Under the pieces are notes generated by a model that ran no database searches, was not told the DNA's origin, and was given only the letters and a program-made list of their open reading frames with translations. 64,000 bases of DNA from Wallemia ichthyophaga EXF-994 (lineage: Eukaryota > Basidiomycota > Wallemiomycetes > Wallemiales > Wallemiaceae), in the NCBI RefSeq assembly GCF_000400465.1, contig NW_008806274.1, forward strand, positions 1 through 64,000. The letters run 5' to 3'. Numbering within the stretch: the stretch's first letter is position 1; the number at the start of each line of letters is the position of its first letter. The position numbers and the translations under genes were made by a program. Of this stretch, positions 21,984-32,821 are shown piece by piece.

Positions 21984-24414
21984 ATGAGACATATCGCAAG
22001 TCCACAACGTCATCGTAAAATGATATCGCTGGTTGATCAATTGCCGTCATCAATGATCTCTGAAGAAACCTCGAAAGCTAACAAGAGGCCGAAGATCGTG
22101 AGAGCTGTGAGTGCGCTGGTTACGATATACCATTCTAACACCAAGCCAGTGCGAAGGATGCAGGTGAATAGGTAGTAATTTCGGGAATATCGTCTGACTA
22201 GAGCCAGGAGAAGGAAAATTAAATGCAATGCCGACATCACTTATCCTAGTAAATGCTCGAACTGCAAAAACATCGAGTGTATTTATACAACCAAGGGCTT
22301 TCAAAGACCTAGCTACGTTAGCGAATTGGAATTGAAGCTCAGGAATAGTGAGGGTTTGAACGAAGATTACAAAAATCTCCTCGAGAAGTTCGTCCCTCAG
22401 GAAGTCACGGAATCTGCTAAGCGGAAGTGGTCCGGCTCCTCACCCAGCTTTCAGAAACACTCGGAAGCTGCCGATATTCATGATGGCTTTTACGTCGATG
22501 AGTCAATGGAGAATTGCAGGCACAATGGAATAACGACACAAAATCAACCAGAAAAACAAAAAAGATTCTTTGGAAAGGCAAGCATTCGTGGGCTCATCGA
22601 AAGATTGAGCAATTATACTGGATTCTCCCCAACAGCCCTTTTAAGCGGCAAGAGACCTCGCTTTTGGCAGGAAGAGATTCTTATAGATGGTTTAGACCAT
22701 CTTCCTCCTGACTTGTTGAGTCCCAGTTTGGTAGAGTCTTTAGTAGACCTTTACTTTGAAAAAATTAACCGTTCAATCCCGCTGCTCAGCAAGAAGCGCT
22801 TCGTCGCAGGCATAGCTTACCGTAGAAACGAGAGGAATTTTGAGGCTCTTTTTATGTTAGTCCTGGCATTGGGAGCTCAATACTCAAACGATGAGCGTGT
22901 ACTGATTGAGGGCCAACATCAGTTTTTAGCAGGACTCAGATACCACAGTATAGGAAAAAGCAAAATGATCGATCCGTACATAGACGTGGCGACTATAGAA
23001 GATATTCAGGCTCTAATTTTGCTCCAGATATATGTTCAAAAAGGCATTCATTCGAGGAGCGGGTGGATGATTCACGGTAATACTGTTTTGCTTGCTCATG
23101 ATATCGGCTTGCATTTGCGTTTCGTTGACTTTAATATTGCTCCACATGATCTAGAGCTGAGAAAAAGGGCGTATTGGTCGCTGTATCTCATGGATCGAGT
23201 GCAGGCTTCCACATTTGGACGGCAGACGCTCATAAAGGATAATGAAATTAGTCTAGACTTGCCAAAATACCAACTCGGAGATGATGAGTCGGAGTACAGT
23301 GTCTTGTACTTCAACTCTCTCATCGACCTATACAAAATCCATGGCCAGATTATACAAACGATTGTGGGTACCATCGCGCTATCGACACACGAGTTGACAG
23401 TGCGCTAGTACAAATTGAGAAAAACTTCGGATGGAGACGACCTCTTGATGTCTTTGACAGACATTGCGTCGCTCAACTCGAAACTGAACAAGTGGCTAAA
23501 TGAGATTCCACAAAGTTTGGCAGATAGCAAGAGCAACAAGTCAATGGATGATAAAAACGGTAACGATGAATACGTATACCAACTTTACTGTAACCTGAAG
23601 CTAGCGTTTCATGTTGTGCAGGTGAGTACAGCAATGTTCAAAACAACACACATCTAATCATTGCAGATATGTCTCTACAAAACCTTCTTACCAGACCCAC
23701 TCTCGCAGTCGACGTCGAGCTTCAGGTATACCAGCTTGGTGATATGCACAACCTCAGCCCGCAGCATCATTTCTATATACCGCGATATGCTGCTAGAAGA
23801 TAAGCTGCAGCATCTATGGGTAGACCCCACCGTTGCCTGGGGGGTGGGTGTTGTATTAATGAAACGACCTCGCTAACACTATCACACAGCCTTTCAGTGC
23901 CGCACTCATACTCATCATCAGTGCATGCGAAGGCCTCAAGAACAATGATCTGGACACTTCAGTTTTCAGTTACATACAATCGGCTATCCAAGTTCTTAGG
24001 CTGAGGGAGGAGAGGGAGGTACTCAATGGAAGAGCGGTGGATATGATTATGCAAATAATTAAAGCTGTCAATCTGCCAATGGACCAATCGTTCATGCAAA
24101 CGCAGGATAATCTTGTGAGTGTGTCATTTCACGAAAAGCTTACTAATATTAAAATGCAGAGCTATGGAACTTTAACCGACTCCTTCCTTCCACATATGCC
24201 TTTTCTGGACGACTCATCTGAGACGACTCCTAATCAGACTGAGTCGACTGAACAACTGTTCAAAGAACTGCTTGGCCAGGTGCAGTACAACACGATCAAT
24301 GCAGCGACACTAGGAGTCAATGGTACGCCGCCCCTCGATGGTCTGCTGCCGCTAGACATCCAGGATGGGCCAAATGTGCTCGAGACTTTCCTCAGCGGCA
24401 GTGGAGGACTGTAA
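21984..24414 (+). CDS. Zn2Cys6 transcription factor with fungal-specific TF domain (copy 1)
   Basis: Exons 21984-22106, 22150-22163, 22208-23363, 23409-23621, 23667-23843, 23890-24114 and 24160-24414 give 720 aa. The 14-nt exon 2 and exon 3 join to build RACEGCRRRKIKC ... KCSNCKNIEC. The last cysteine loop has 4 residues rather than the usual 6-8. The zinc cluster is followed by a short coiled linker and the Fungal_trans middle-homology domain (YFEKINRSIPLLSKKRF, LRKRAYWSLYLMDRVQ, FGRQTLIKDNEISLDLP). Likely a nuclear pathway-specific regulator of the flanking transporter and dehydrogenase genes. It is paralogous to the gene at 32822-34988. Confidence 0.85.
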
Positions 24415-24520
24415 TAGCGCTAGGACTGTATTAATTTAATGCTATTGTACATCAAATATAGAGATTATTACTTAAGAACTGATAGTCAAAATCTTCATTG
24501 TCCTTTTCGGTCTTCTCCGC

Positions 24521-24532
24521 AATGATGTCATT
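24521..24532. promoter_or_regulatory. Shared AATGATGTCATT promoter element, SDR copy 1
   Basis: The 12-mer lies 58 bp before the ATG of the first dehydrogenase. The same 12-mer occurs at 27054-27065 before the second copy, although the rest of the two promoters differs. The core TGATGTCA is one base from a CRE/ATF site (TGACGTCA). Function is inferred from conservation only. Confidence 0.4.
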
Positions 24533-24586
24533 TGGAAGAAAATAATTTGAATGGTTTGGCGATATTCTTACTTCAACAGAAAACAT

Positions 24587-24893
24587 CAAAATGGCCTCAT
24601 TACAAGCAGTAGACTTATTCAATATTAAGGGATGGGTGACAGTGGTCACTGGTGCGTTGACAATGTAGATGTTAGCTTTTGCTGACTCGCAGAGCAGGTG
24701 CTGGATCAGGCGTTGGTAGGATGATGGCGACCTGCTTAGCACAGAATGGTGCTAAGGTGTACATCACTGGTCGTCGCCTTGAGAAGCTCCAGGAGACAGC
24801 GTCTGGATATGAGAGCAGTATTATTCCAGTTGCAGGTGACTCGACAAAGAAGGAGGATATTCAAGCAATCGTCGATCAAATCAGCAAAAAGGA
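24587..24893 (+). repeat. Block identical to 27134-27440
   Basis: By eye these roughly 307 bases (start of SDR copy 1 through intron 1 and half of exon 2) match the second copy without a difference, intron included. The later exons and introns 2-4 differ. The sharp change in identity looks like a recent gene-conversion tract or recent duplication. Confidence 0.75.
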
Positions 24894-25643
24894 AGATCAC
24901 GTTGACTTGCTCATCAACAACTCCGGCGTGAACACAGTCAGAGCGGAAATGGACGCCAACGACAACTCACCAGAAGCTATCAGCAAGCGCATGATGGACC
25001 AATCATTCGCTGATTGGACTGATCCATACGCAATCAACGTAGCTGCTATCTACTTCACCACTGCAGCCTTCCTCCCTCTACTTATTGCTGCAAACAAGAG
25101 CAGAGGTGCATCTGGAAACGTAATAAATGTTACTTCCGTCTCTGGTATCGTCAAGAACTCACAGGTGGGTGCATCATTTCAATATCAGACCTACTAACAA
25201 AAAAAAAACGCGCAGAATGGTCAATTCAGCTACAACAGCAATAAGGCAGCTGCTGTATCTCTCAGCCATCAGCTTGCACTTGAGTTGGCACGTCCACACA
25301 TCGGCATCAGGGTTAACCAGCTCGCCTTGGGATACTTCCCTAGCCAAGTGAGTAAAAATCATGGCGAGTATTTGAAGCTAACGCGTTTGACAGATGACAT
25401 CAGTTGAAACACAAGGCGAAAGGAGTTTATTTAGAGAAAAATGGCAAATTCCATTCGGTGCGTGGGAGTATACATTTGACACATCTTTTAATTTTATAAT
25501 CAGGCCGTGCTGGCGTTGCAGCAGATCTTGCAAAGATTGTCCTTAACTTGGCCACCAACGAATATCAAACCAACTCCACCGAGATTCTTGACGGTGCTTA
25601 CACTCTCGCATCAGACCGTTTACACTTGGAGAAGTACACGTAA
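24591..25643 (+). CDS. Short-chain dehydrogenase/reductase, copy 1
   Basis: Exons 24591-24651, 24698-25164, 25216-25347, 25394-25457 and 25504-25643 give 287 aa. Using the acceptor ...GAGCAG at 24697 rebuilds the NAD(P) motif VVTGAGSGVGRMMA (TGxxxGxG). LINNSGV is the NNAG-type motif, the catalytic Ser is in VTSVSGIV, and YNSNK is the YxxxK active site. Classical SDR fold; GRRLEKL after beta-2 suggests NADP preference. Substrate unknown. It is about 95% identical to the copy at 27138-28190. Neighbours are a Zn2Cys6 regulator upstream and a small heat-shock gene downstream on the other strand. Confidence 0.9.
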
Positions 25644-26089
25644 ACGACTTGAATCAATTCAGATGCTTTGACTAGAATATATTTGTATTTATATTTGGCT
25701 TCTGCCCTATGTGATGCCTCTCTTTGTTTTGTTACTGTGATTCTCGCGTGACCTGTTATTACTTTTTTACCGTTCATATTGCTTGCAATGCTTGTAGTGT
25801 TAGGCTTAAATCTTGTCTTAAGATTCAATATAGCCTAATCACATCTTAATGAAGCTTCGCATTTACGCTGTCTTATGTATAAATCTCCATGGCTGCAACT
25901 TGTTGAATAAAAAGGGAGATAAAGTCTGTAGCAGCGTAATTATCTCAGAAGAATATCAGCTAAACGCTTTTTCTAGGTTTTTTTTTCAACACACCACAAT
26001 TGATGTGACTCAGATTGAGTCCTATAATGGAAAGTCGTAAATAGTGATATTTTAGTTTACAATCGTAATTGAATCAAAAGGAAGCGAGT
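25644..26089. other. Intergenic, convergent 3' ends of SDR copy 1 and Hsp20 copy A
   Basis: 446 bp, AT-rich. A 63-codon open frame at 25849-26040 shows no recognisable features. Nothing else is supported. Confidence 0.4.
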
Positions 26090-26600
26090 CTACCTAATGG
26101 AAATCTTCTTTGGTTCAGATTCGGGCGCGTGTCTTGAGTATCTGAGGGTGAGCAAACCGTTATCGTAGGCGGCGTGAATATTGTCCTCTGTGACGTGCTC
26201 TGGGAGTCTCCACGTTCTGTTGATTGAGGGAGTTGAGTTGAGTTCGCTGATTAAGTATCTTTGCTCGTCCGACTTCTTTGATTCTTCTTCAGCTGGCTTG
26301 CTAGCCTTGACACTTATTTTGTGGTCGTGGATAGAGATTTCTAGCTGCTCCTTCTTGTAACCAGCCAGATCTACTTTCGCTTCGTACGAGTTGTCATGTT
26401 GAATCAGATCGAGTCTGGCAGCTACGTCAGCAAATGAAATCATCGCCATCAACGATTACTTACCTAGCTTTAGATGTAGAAGGAGTAGCGTTATGCTTGA
26501 CTGGTGCATTATCCTTTAAGAAGAATTCTATAGGAAAGTTGAATTCGTTGATTCTGCTTAATTCGTTCAAGTCGCTTGGTTGGTTGTAGAAGATTGTCAT
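26090..26600 (-). CDS. Small heat-shock protein (Hsp20/alpha-crystallin), copy A
   Basis: Exons 26600-26464 and 26414-26090 give 153 aa. N-terminal arm MTIFYNQPSDLNELSRINEF, then an alpha-crystallin domain (RLDLIQHDNSYEAKVDLAGY ... LTLRYSRH) and a C-terminal I-x-I motif in KKISIR. The 49-nt intron must be spliced to CTGCCAG for the frame to join (KA-RLDLIQHD). An ATP-independent holdase that binds unfolding proteins. Two other copies in the window (35106-35616, 47867-48377) are almost identical in both coding and intron sequence. The upstream region runs into an assembly gap about 100 bp from the start, so its heat-shock promoter is only partly visible. Confidence 0.92.
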
Positions 26601-26697
26601 TTTGCTGTTGAGAGTAGTAGATGTTGTTGAAAAGCAGCTAAGAGAGCGCCCCAGCTTATATACCCGTGCGCATCCCCTCGATTCTTCTAGCAACTTC

Positions 26698-26924
26698 NNN
26701 NNNNNNNNNNNNNNNNNNNNNNNNNNNNNNNNNNNNNNNNNNNNNNNNNNNNNNNNNNNNNNNNNNNNNNNNNNNNNNNNNNNNNNNNNNNNNNNNNNNN
26801 NNNNNNNNNNNNNNNNNNNNNNNNNNNNNNNNNNNNNNNNNNNNNNNNNNNNNNNNNNNNNNNNNNNNNNNNNNNNNNNNNNNNNNNNNNNNNNNNNNNN
26901 NNNNNNNNNNNNNNNNNNNNNNNN
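26698..26924. other. Assembly gap (227 N)
   Basis: Run of 227 undetermined bases. It begins right after TTCTAGCAACTTC, a sequence shared with the promoter of Hsp20 copy B, so the gap probably reflects repeat-driven assembly failure. Any open frame crossing it is meaningless. Confidence 0.99.
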
Positions 26925-27053
26925 CCAATTGAGGACAGCGGACCTTCACCCATGAAATGCGTGCCTTCCACACACCATAGCTGCTAAGATCTCTTCTGCC
27001 AATCACAAATTATTCTTAACAAAGACACACCTTGCGCTCGGAGGGTTCCCCGG

Positions 27054-27065
27054 AATGATGTCATT
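27054..27065. promoter_or_regulatory. Shared AATGATGTCATT promoter element, SDR copy 2
   Basis: Same 12-mer as at 24521, here 72 bp before the ATG. Just upstream, CGGAGGGTTCCCCGG contains a CGG-N8-CCG inverted half-site pair of the kind bound by Zn2Cys6 dimers; a TATATATAA box follows near 27072. Confidence 0.4.
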
Positions 27066-27137
27066 ATTTTTATATATAAAATCAGTGAAATGCGGGGACG
27101 AAACAACTTAACATTTTACATTTAAAACAAAGACAAA

Positions 27138-28190
27138 ATGGCCTCATTACAAGCAGTAGACTTATTCAATATTAAGGGATGGGTGACAGTGGTCACTGGT
27201 GCGTTGACAATGTAGATGTTAGCTTTTGCTGACTCGCAGAGCAGGTGCTGGATCAGGCGTTGGTAGGATGATGGCGACCTGCTTAGCACAGAATGGTGCT
27301 AAGGTGTACATCACTGGTCGTCGCCTTGAGAAGCTCCAGGAGACAGCGTCTGGATATGAGAGCAGTATTATTCCAGTTGCAGGTGACTCGACAAAGAAGG
27401 AGGATATTCAAGCAATCGTCGATCAAATCAGCAAAAAGGAGGATCACGTTGACTTGCTCATCAATAACTCCGGCGTTACAACCGCGAAAGCTCATATGGA
27501 TGCCAGTGACAACTCCCCAGAAGCTATCAGCAAGCGCATGATGGAGCAATCATTCGCTGACTGGACCGATCCATACGCAATCAACGTAGCTGCTATCTAC
27601 TTCACCACCGCAGCCTTCCTCCCTCTACTTATTGCCGCAAACAAGAGCAGAGGTGCTTCCGGAAATGTCATCAACGTGACATCTATCTCTGGTATCGTCA
27701 AAAATTCCCAAGTAAGGTTTTGTCTCACAAATGAACACAAATCTAACAAATGCCCAGAATGGTCAATTCAGCTACAACAGCAACAAGGCAGCTGCTGTAT
27801 CTCTCAGTCAACAAATGGCGCTTGAGTTGGCACGTCCACACATCGGCATCAGAGTAAACCAGCTCGCCTTGGGATACTTCCCTAGCCAGGTAGGTGAAAG
27901 AAGGTTTTGTCGATGTTTACTTCTAACCCGCACAACAGATGACACCAGTTGAGACATCAGGTGAGAAAGACTTCTTCAGAAATAAATGGCAAATTCCATT
28001 TGGTGAGTGTAGTTTATACCACTCATAACGTCCGCTAATTAACCAATCAGGCCGTGCTGGTATCCCATCTGATCTTGCAAAGATCGTCCTCAACTTGGCC
28101 ACCAACGAATACCAAACCAACTCCACCGAGATTCTCGATGGTGCATACACCCTCGCATCTGACCGCTTGCACTTGGAGAATTACACTTAA
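27138..28190 (+). CDS. Short-chain dehydrogenase/reductase, copy 2
   Basis: Exons 27138-27198, 27245-27711, 27758-27889, 27939-28002 and 28051-28190 give 287 aa, with the same exon lengths as copy 1. The TGAGSGVG nucleotide motif, NNSG, the Ser in VTSISGIV and YNSNK are intact. Differences from copy 1 cluster around residues 95-115 (GVTTAKAHMDASD versus GVNTVRAEMDAND) and in the variable loop near residues 210-230, which often shapes the substrate pocket in SDRs. The first 300 bases are identical to copy 1. The gene sits between the assembly gap and the sugar porter. Confidence 0.9.
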
Positions 28191-28965
28191 TGATGAGAAA
28201 TACGCGTTGTTCTGTAATAAATACAATTTGATAAATGCTTTTTAGATTCAGTTTTTGAGAGATCGATATTTTTGAATTTAAATTGACTGTTAATACAGAA
28301 GTAAGCGTATATGAACAATTTTGGATGATACAAACCGAAAATAAAAACCTTGGATACCAAGACACATGCGAAGACACTATTCATACATTATAATTTAATA
28401 TTATCAGACTCATTCGAGTCTCTTGCAGTATCAAGTATCGGGGTTTAATACCTTCATCTCTTTTGTAATTTCAGTCCTTCGATTAAACCCAAACCGTCCG
28501 CAGCACCTCGAACGAATATACCGCTGAGCTTTCTTAGAAAGTCAACAATAGAGACATTGTATATACCCGATACTGTTCATTCATTTTATGCATTACATTC
28601 ATCCCTAATTTTTAAATTTTCTCAAATTAAGCTTGACATCAAGAGAGCACATGATTCACAACCACCACCAAAAGCGCACGGATCTTTCGAGATATTCAGC
28701 AGCTGTATGAGAATCAAATAGCTCTCTTTGAAGCGGACAAACAGTGGGAAATTACCTCCAATAATTAGAATCCGGCTAAATCTGGGAAAAGCTCCGGAGC
28801 CGACTCCGACTAGTTTGAGGTTATTCTGGACAGGTGAATTAGCTTAATGCGTGCATTTGGTATACTGTCACAGAATGCAGACCAGATGACTTAGAATGAG
28901 ACATTAGTGTATGTATATAGTCCATATCAATGAATAGAACTCTTTACACGTCTAATATGCTCTCT
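28191..28965. other. Intergenic region after SDR copy 2
   Basis: AT-rich, no intact gene recognised. GGGTTTAAT at about 28440 and ATTAAACCC at about 28482 form a 9-bp inverted repeat with a roughly 33-nt loop. A short open stretch around 28678-28770 reads ARIFRDIQQLYENQIALFEA without an ATG; its origin is unknown. Confidence 0.35.
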
Positions 28966-29045
28966 AACTATCCTCATGTCAATTACTCGCCCCGGATCGA
29001 ATCAACTGGGTGAACATTGTCACCGGATCAACCATTCAGGTACAA
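28966..29045 (+). pseudogene. Relic of an SDR first exon
   Basis: One frame reads RINWVNIVTGST, which lines up with the exon-1 end of the two intact dehydrogenases (NIKGWVTVVTG). No downstream SDR exons follow; the sugar porter starts at 29104. Best explained as a decayed third copy of the tandem SDR array. The match is short, so confidence is modest. Confidence 0.4.
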
Positions 29046-29103
29046 TCTAAATGACTTATAAGTTCTTGATCGATCTTTAACACCTCACCTATCCGTCTAA
29101 AAA

Positions 29104-30924
29104 ATGGGTATTTTTAACAACAAACAGCCACTAGGCGCTACTACGGTCTATGTTTCAATACTGTCCTCTGTGGGAGGGATGATTTTCGGATATGACACAG
29201 GACAAATATCGGACATGGTGTTAATGCGAGATTTCAAGTACAGATTTGCTGATATCAGAACAAATTGCATCAACGGTCACTGCGAGGAATATGAGTTCAG
29301 TAATGTTCGGGAAGGCCTGATAGTCTCACTTCTTTCAATTGGTACACTTTCTGGCGCGTTGCTAGGCGCTCCCGTAGCAGATTATTTGGGCAGACGCATG
29401 GCAATGAGTTTGGAAGCGGCTCTTTTCACCGTTGGCCTAATAGTACAGATAGCCACTCAGTTCTCTTGGGAGCAATTTGCTGTTGGACGCTTGATAGCGG
29501 GGTTGGGAATAGGTGCACTTAGTGCCGTAATACCTGTTTACGTGTCCGAGTGCGTCGTACCCAATTTTAGAGGCTCGGCGGTTGCATGTTATCAATTATG
29601 TATTACATTCGGGATTTTGCTGGCGTACTGCTTCTGTTATGGAACGCGTCCTCTAGATTCTGATGCCTCGTGGAGAATCATTGTAGGCTTAGGTATAGCG
29701 CTGGCTCTTATTCTCGGTGTCGGAGTGTGGTTTTTGCCAGGTGAGTCATAAATCGCGCTGGGAATACAAATTAACAAGCCCTACAGAATCACCGAGATGG
29801 CTCATGAAGAACGACAAGGTTGAGCAAGCTAAAAGGTCTCTTCAAAGGGTTAGAGGTGCCAAGTCTGACTTCGATAAGGCCGTTGTCGAGCATGACTTCC
29901 TTGAGATAGCAGCGAAGGTCAAGCTTGAGCAGCAGACTGAGTCATCGTTTTGGAAGTCGTGGGTGGAATGTTTCATCGGCCAACCCGGAAAGAAAAAATT
30001 AGTCTATCGAACAGCATTAGGAGTGTTTCTTCAGACCTTTAATCAGCTCACTGGTGCCAACTACTTCTTCTACTACGGTGCAACCATATTCCAATCGGTC
30101 GGTATTGAGGATTCATATATCACGCAGATCGTGCTCGGAGCTGTCAACTTCTTTTGCACACTCTGGGGTCTTTGGATCTTGGAGAGATTTGGTCGTCGTA
30201 AGCCAATGATTTTTGGTGGTATTTGGCAGTGTGAGTGCAAACTTTCTCTTTTAACTGTTTCCTGACCTTCGTGCAGTTGTAAGTATATTATCAGCACGTT
30301 AAGTGAAGACTCACTAATTTTACTTAGGTTTGGTTAATGGTTTTCGCGACAGTCGGTGACCAGCTAGATCCAAGACCAACTCCGTCCAGGCCTGAGGGCA
30401 ATCCAGCGTCTGGAAAGGTCATGATCTTATCGGCTTGTCTTTTTATTGCCTCATTCGCGTCCACTTACGGTCCGGGCACGTGGATTGTGACCGGAGAGAC
30501 GTTCCCCCTTTCTCACAGAGCTAGACAGGCATCTATAGCTACAGCATCGAACTGGGTTTGGAACTTTCTTATCGGATTCTTCTCACCATTTATCACCAGC
30601 GCAATATCATTCAGGTATGGTTATGTCTTTAGTGGTTGCAATCTCTGTTTGGCTGCAGTGATGTACTTTTTTCTCTACGAGACAGCCGGATTGTCCTTGG
30701 AAGCAGTTGATGAGATGTATTCTACGAAGGGGCTCAAGCCATGGCGCTCATCGCAGTGGGTTCCCTCAGGATTCATAAATCGCAGGGATGTCATGGAAGC
30801 TAGCAAGATTGAGACATTCCACATCGAACATATGGACGGGAATGACGAGAGAAGATTCAGTACAGCTGATGGCGATCAGTCTTCGCAAACGCCAAGCGAG
30901 AGCAACAAGAAGATGGACGTTTAG
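29104..30924 (+). CDS. MFS sugar porter (hexose/polyol transporter family) with a 2-nt micro-exon
   Basis: Exons 29104-29740, 29787-30230, 30277-30278 and 30328-30924 give 559 aa. Sugar-porter signatures: GMIFGYDTGQI in span 1, ADYLGRRMAM, PESPRWLMKN, LQTFNQLTGANYFFYY, RFGRRKPMIFGG and YETAGLSLEAVDEMY at the end. The frame across 30231-30327 can keep the conserved WQFVWLMVFATVG segment only if two standard introns (46 and 49 nt, GTGAGT...GCAG and GTAAGT...TTAG) flank a 2-nt exon TT. The C-tail is long and hydrophilic. Likely plasma-membrane importer for the substrate handled by the adjacent oxidoreductases. Confidence 0.88.
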
Positions 30925-31464
30925 TCCAATATTTAATGTACTTTTATTATACAATTAGTGATACTGATTTTTTAAATGTGACTGAGAGTTTTGTTTTAAA
31001 CTTGTTTGAGATTATGATGATAATATACAGGGGTACTGGTGCTCAATAACAAATTGAGTTGTCGCTTTAATCTACTGAACATATCCAGCCCAAGGAACTG
31101 GAGTCTGAGGGGAAGACATGGAGGGTGACAGTTAATACCAAAAGCAAGCAAGATGTAAATTATTAGTTTTTATTATGTATATACAGCATTACAGCACTCT
31201 AGAGGGATGAAGTCGCCTGTGAGATCAGGTGCTCTATTGCACCAGCTCAACTATTGCGAATACATGACTGGCATGTGATACTTTGACAGCACATAAACTT
31301 TATTAAAAGACTGCGACAACTGAGAGGTACCGGAGGTCGCTCCATATATGGACACATTGCACGTGACGTGTATAAATGATTCAATTTTCCGGGGCGGATT
31401 TGCCATATTCATTTATGTAGCAAATCTAACAGCATAACTCATTATAGCCTACAACTTTAGTACT
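30925..31464. other. Intergenic between sugar porter and Gfo/Idh oxidoreductase
   Basis: 540 bp. A TATA-like GTATAAATG near 31370 and TTTTCCGGGGCGGATTT near 31386 (facing CCG/CGG half-sites) precede the ATG at 31465. GCACGTGACGTG at about 31357 holds a CACGTG E-box overlapping TGACGT. No gene recognised. Confidence 0.4.
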
Positions 31465-32760
31465 ATGGCACCTCAAAAGCACAGACGCAGCTCAATCGAA
31501 GCAAACCCCCTCCAATCTGGCCCTCAGTTTAACTTGATATACGTTGGTGCGGGAGCCATCAACTTTGGGACGGATGAAGGCCCATGGAATCACAGCAAAC
31601 GTGTTGAGCAGAAATGGGGTAAAAGACTCAATGTTGTTGGTATAGTCGATCCTAATACAGCCAAAGCGGATTTAGAATTGAGCAAGAAAAGAGAAAGCTT
31701 CGTCGCAGACGCCTATAAAAACACAAAGACATTCCCTACCGTCGCAGCGGCCAGGAAGGAGCTTGAAGGGGAGAGCTTCCCACACGCGATTATAGTTGGT
31801 GCTCCACCAAAGTTCAGAGGTGGATTGAGAACTCCAGCTGATTTGGAGCTGTCTATACTTGAGCACTTTCCAAAAGTTGCCATGTTTATCGAGAAGCCTG
31901 TCACAACTGGTCCGTCCGAGGAAGCTGGGGAGGTTGGAAAGCGCATTGCAAAGACTGGAAATCCTGTGGCTGTCGGATACATGCTCAGATATAGCAAGGC
32001 TGTTCAGGCAATGATTGGGCTCATTGAGGAGAAAAATTTGACAGTTATGTGCACATCAGCTAGGTGAGTTGGATAAGGACAGATGAGCCCCTCTTATATA
32101 CCATCAGATACGTTATGGCTTATGAGAAAGCTGTGAACATTGACTGGTGGGACAAATCAATCTCTTGCGGGCCGATAGTGGAGCAAGCGACACACTTCTG
32201 CGATCTTTCGAGGTATTTTGGTGGCGATGTCAAGCTCGACTCTGTACAGGCGCACTCCGTTGAATGGGACGAGGAACCAGGCCAGCTCAGCAAGCAAAAC
32301 ATTGACGAGAGTAAGGTGCCAGCCGAGCAGCGCATTCCACGTTTCACATCTGCAAGTTGGAAGTACACAAATGGAACAGTCGGATCTCTTATTCATGGGG
32401 TTGCGCTACATGATACAGACTACTATACTGAGCTGACTGTCTTCGCGGATGGATATCTTTTGCGGTTGGTCGACCCATACAACAATCCCACACTTTACGT
32501 GAGGTCTCCCAATAGCAACGCAGAGAAGGTGAGTGTTGAGTGTCTCTGAATTGCCATATTAACAAATCTAGGTTCAAACGTTTACAAACGACGATTGCTT
32601 CTACTCAGAGATTTCAAACTGGGGAGATGAGATTGAAAGACAAGCTGAGCACAAGGATGAGCCTATCGATCATACGATTCTCAGCTCCTACGAAGATGCT
32701 GTCAAAACATACGAGTTCACTTGGGCCATTAGACTGGCGTCAGAGAGAAGTCGTCAGTAG
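31465..32760 (+). CDS. Gfo/Idh/MocA-family NAD(P)-dependent oxidoreductase
   Basis: Exons 31465-32063, 32108-32528 and 32572-32760 (introns 44 and 43 nt) give 402 aa. The N-terminal Rossmann fold starts IYVGAGAINFGTDEG. MFIEKPVTT is the conserved EKP motif that positions the nicotinamide, and VGYMLRYSKAVQ begins the C-terminal alpha/beta substrate domain. Family members oxidise or reduce sugars, inositols and derivatives. Placement beside a sugar porter and a Zn2Cys6 regulator suggests a sugar-catabolic role; exact substrate unknown. Confidence 0.85.
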
Positions 32761-32821
32761 ATGTAGCGTTAGTCATAATTCATTGTACTTTTTCATAATC
32801 ATACATAAATCCATAACATGA

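Noticed and set aside
26602-27006. Open frames on both strands spanning about 227 unknown residues
   Set aside because: They cross the assembly gap; the frame is an artefact of undetermined bases.
28440-28490. GGGTTTAAT ... ATTAAACCC inverted repeat as a possible transposon end or terminator
   Set aside because: Only 9 bp with an AT-rich arm; no target-site duplication or transposase nearby.
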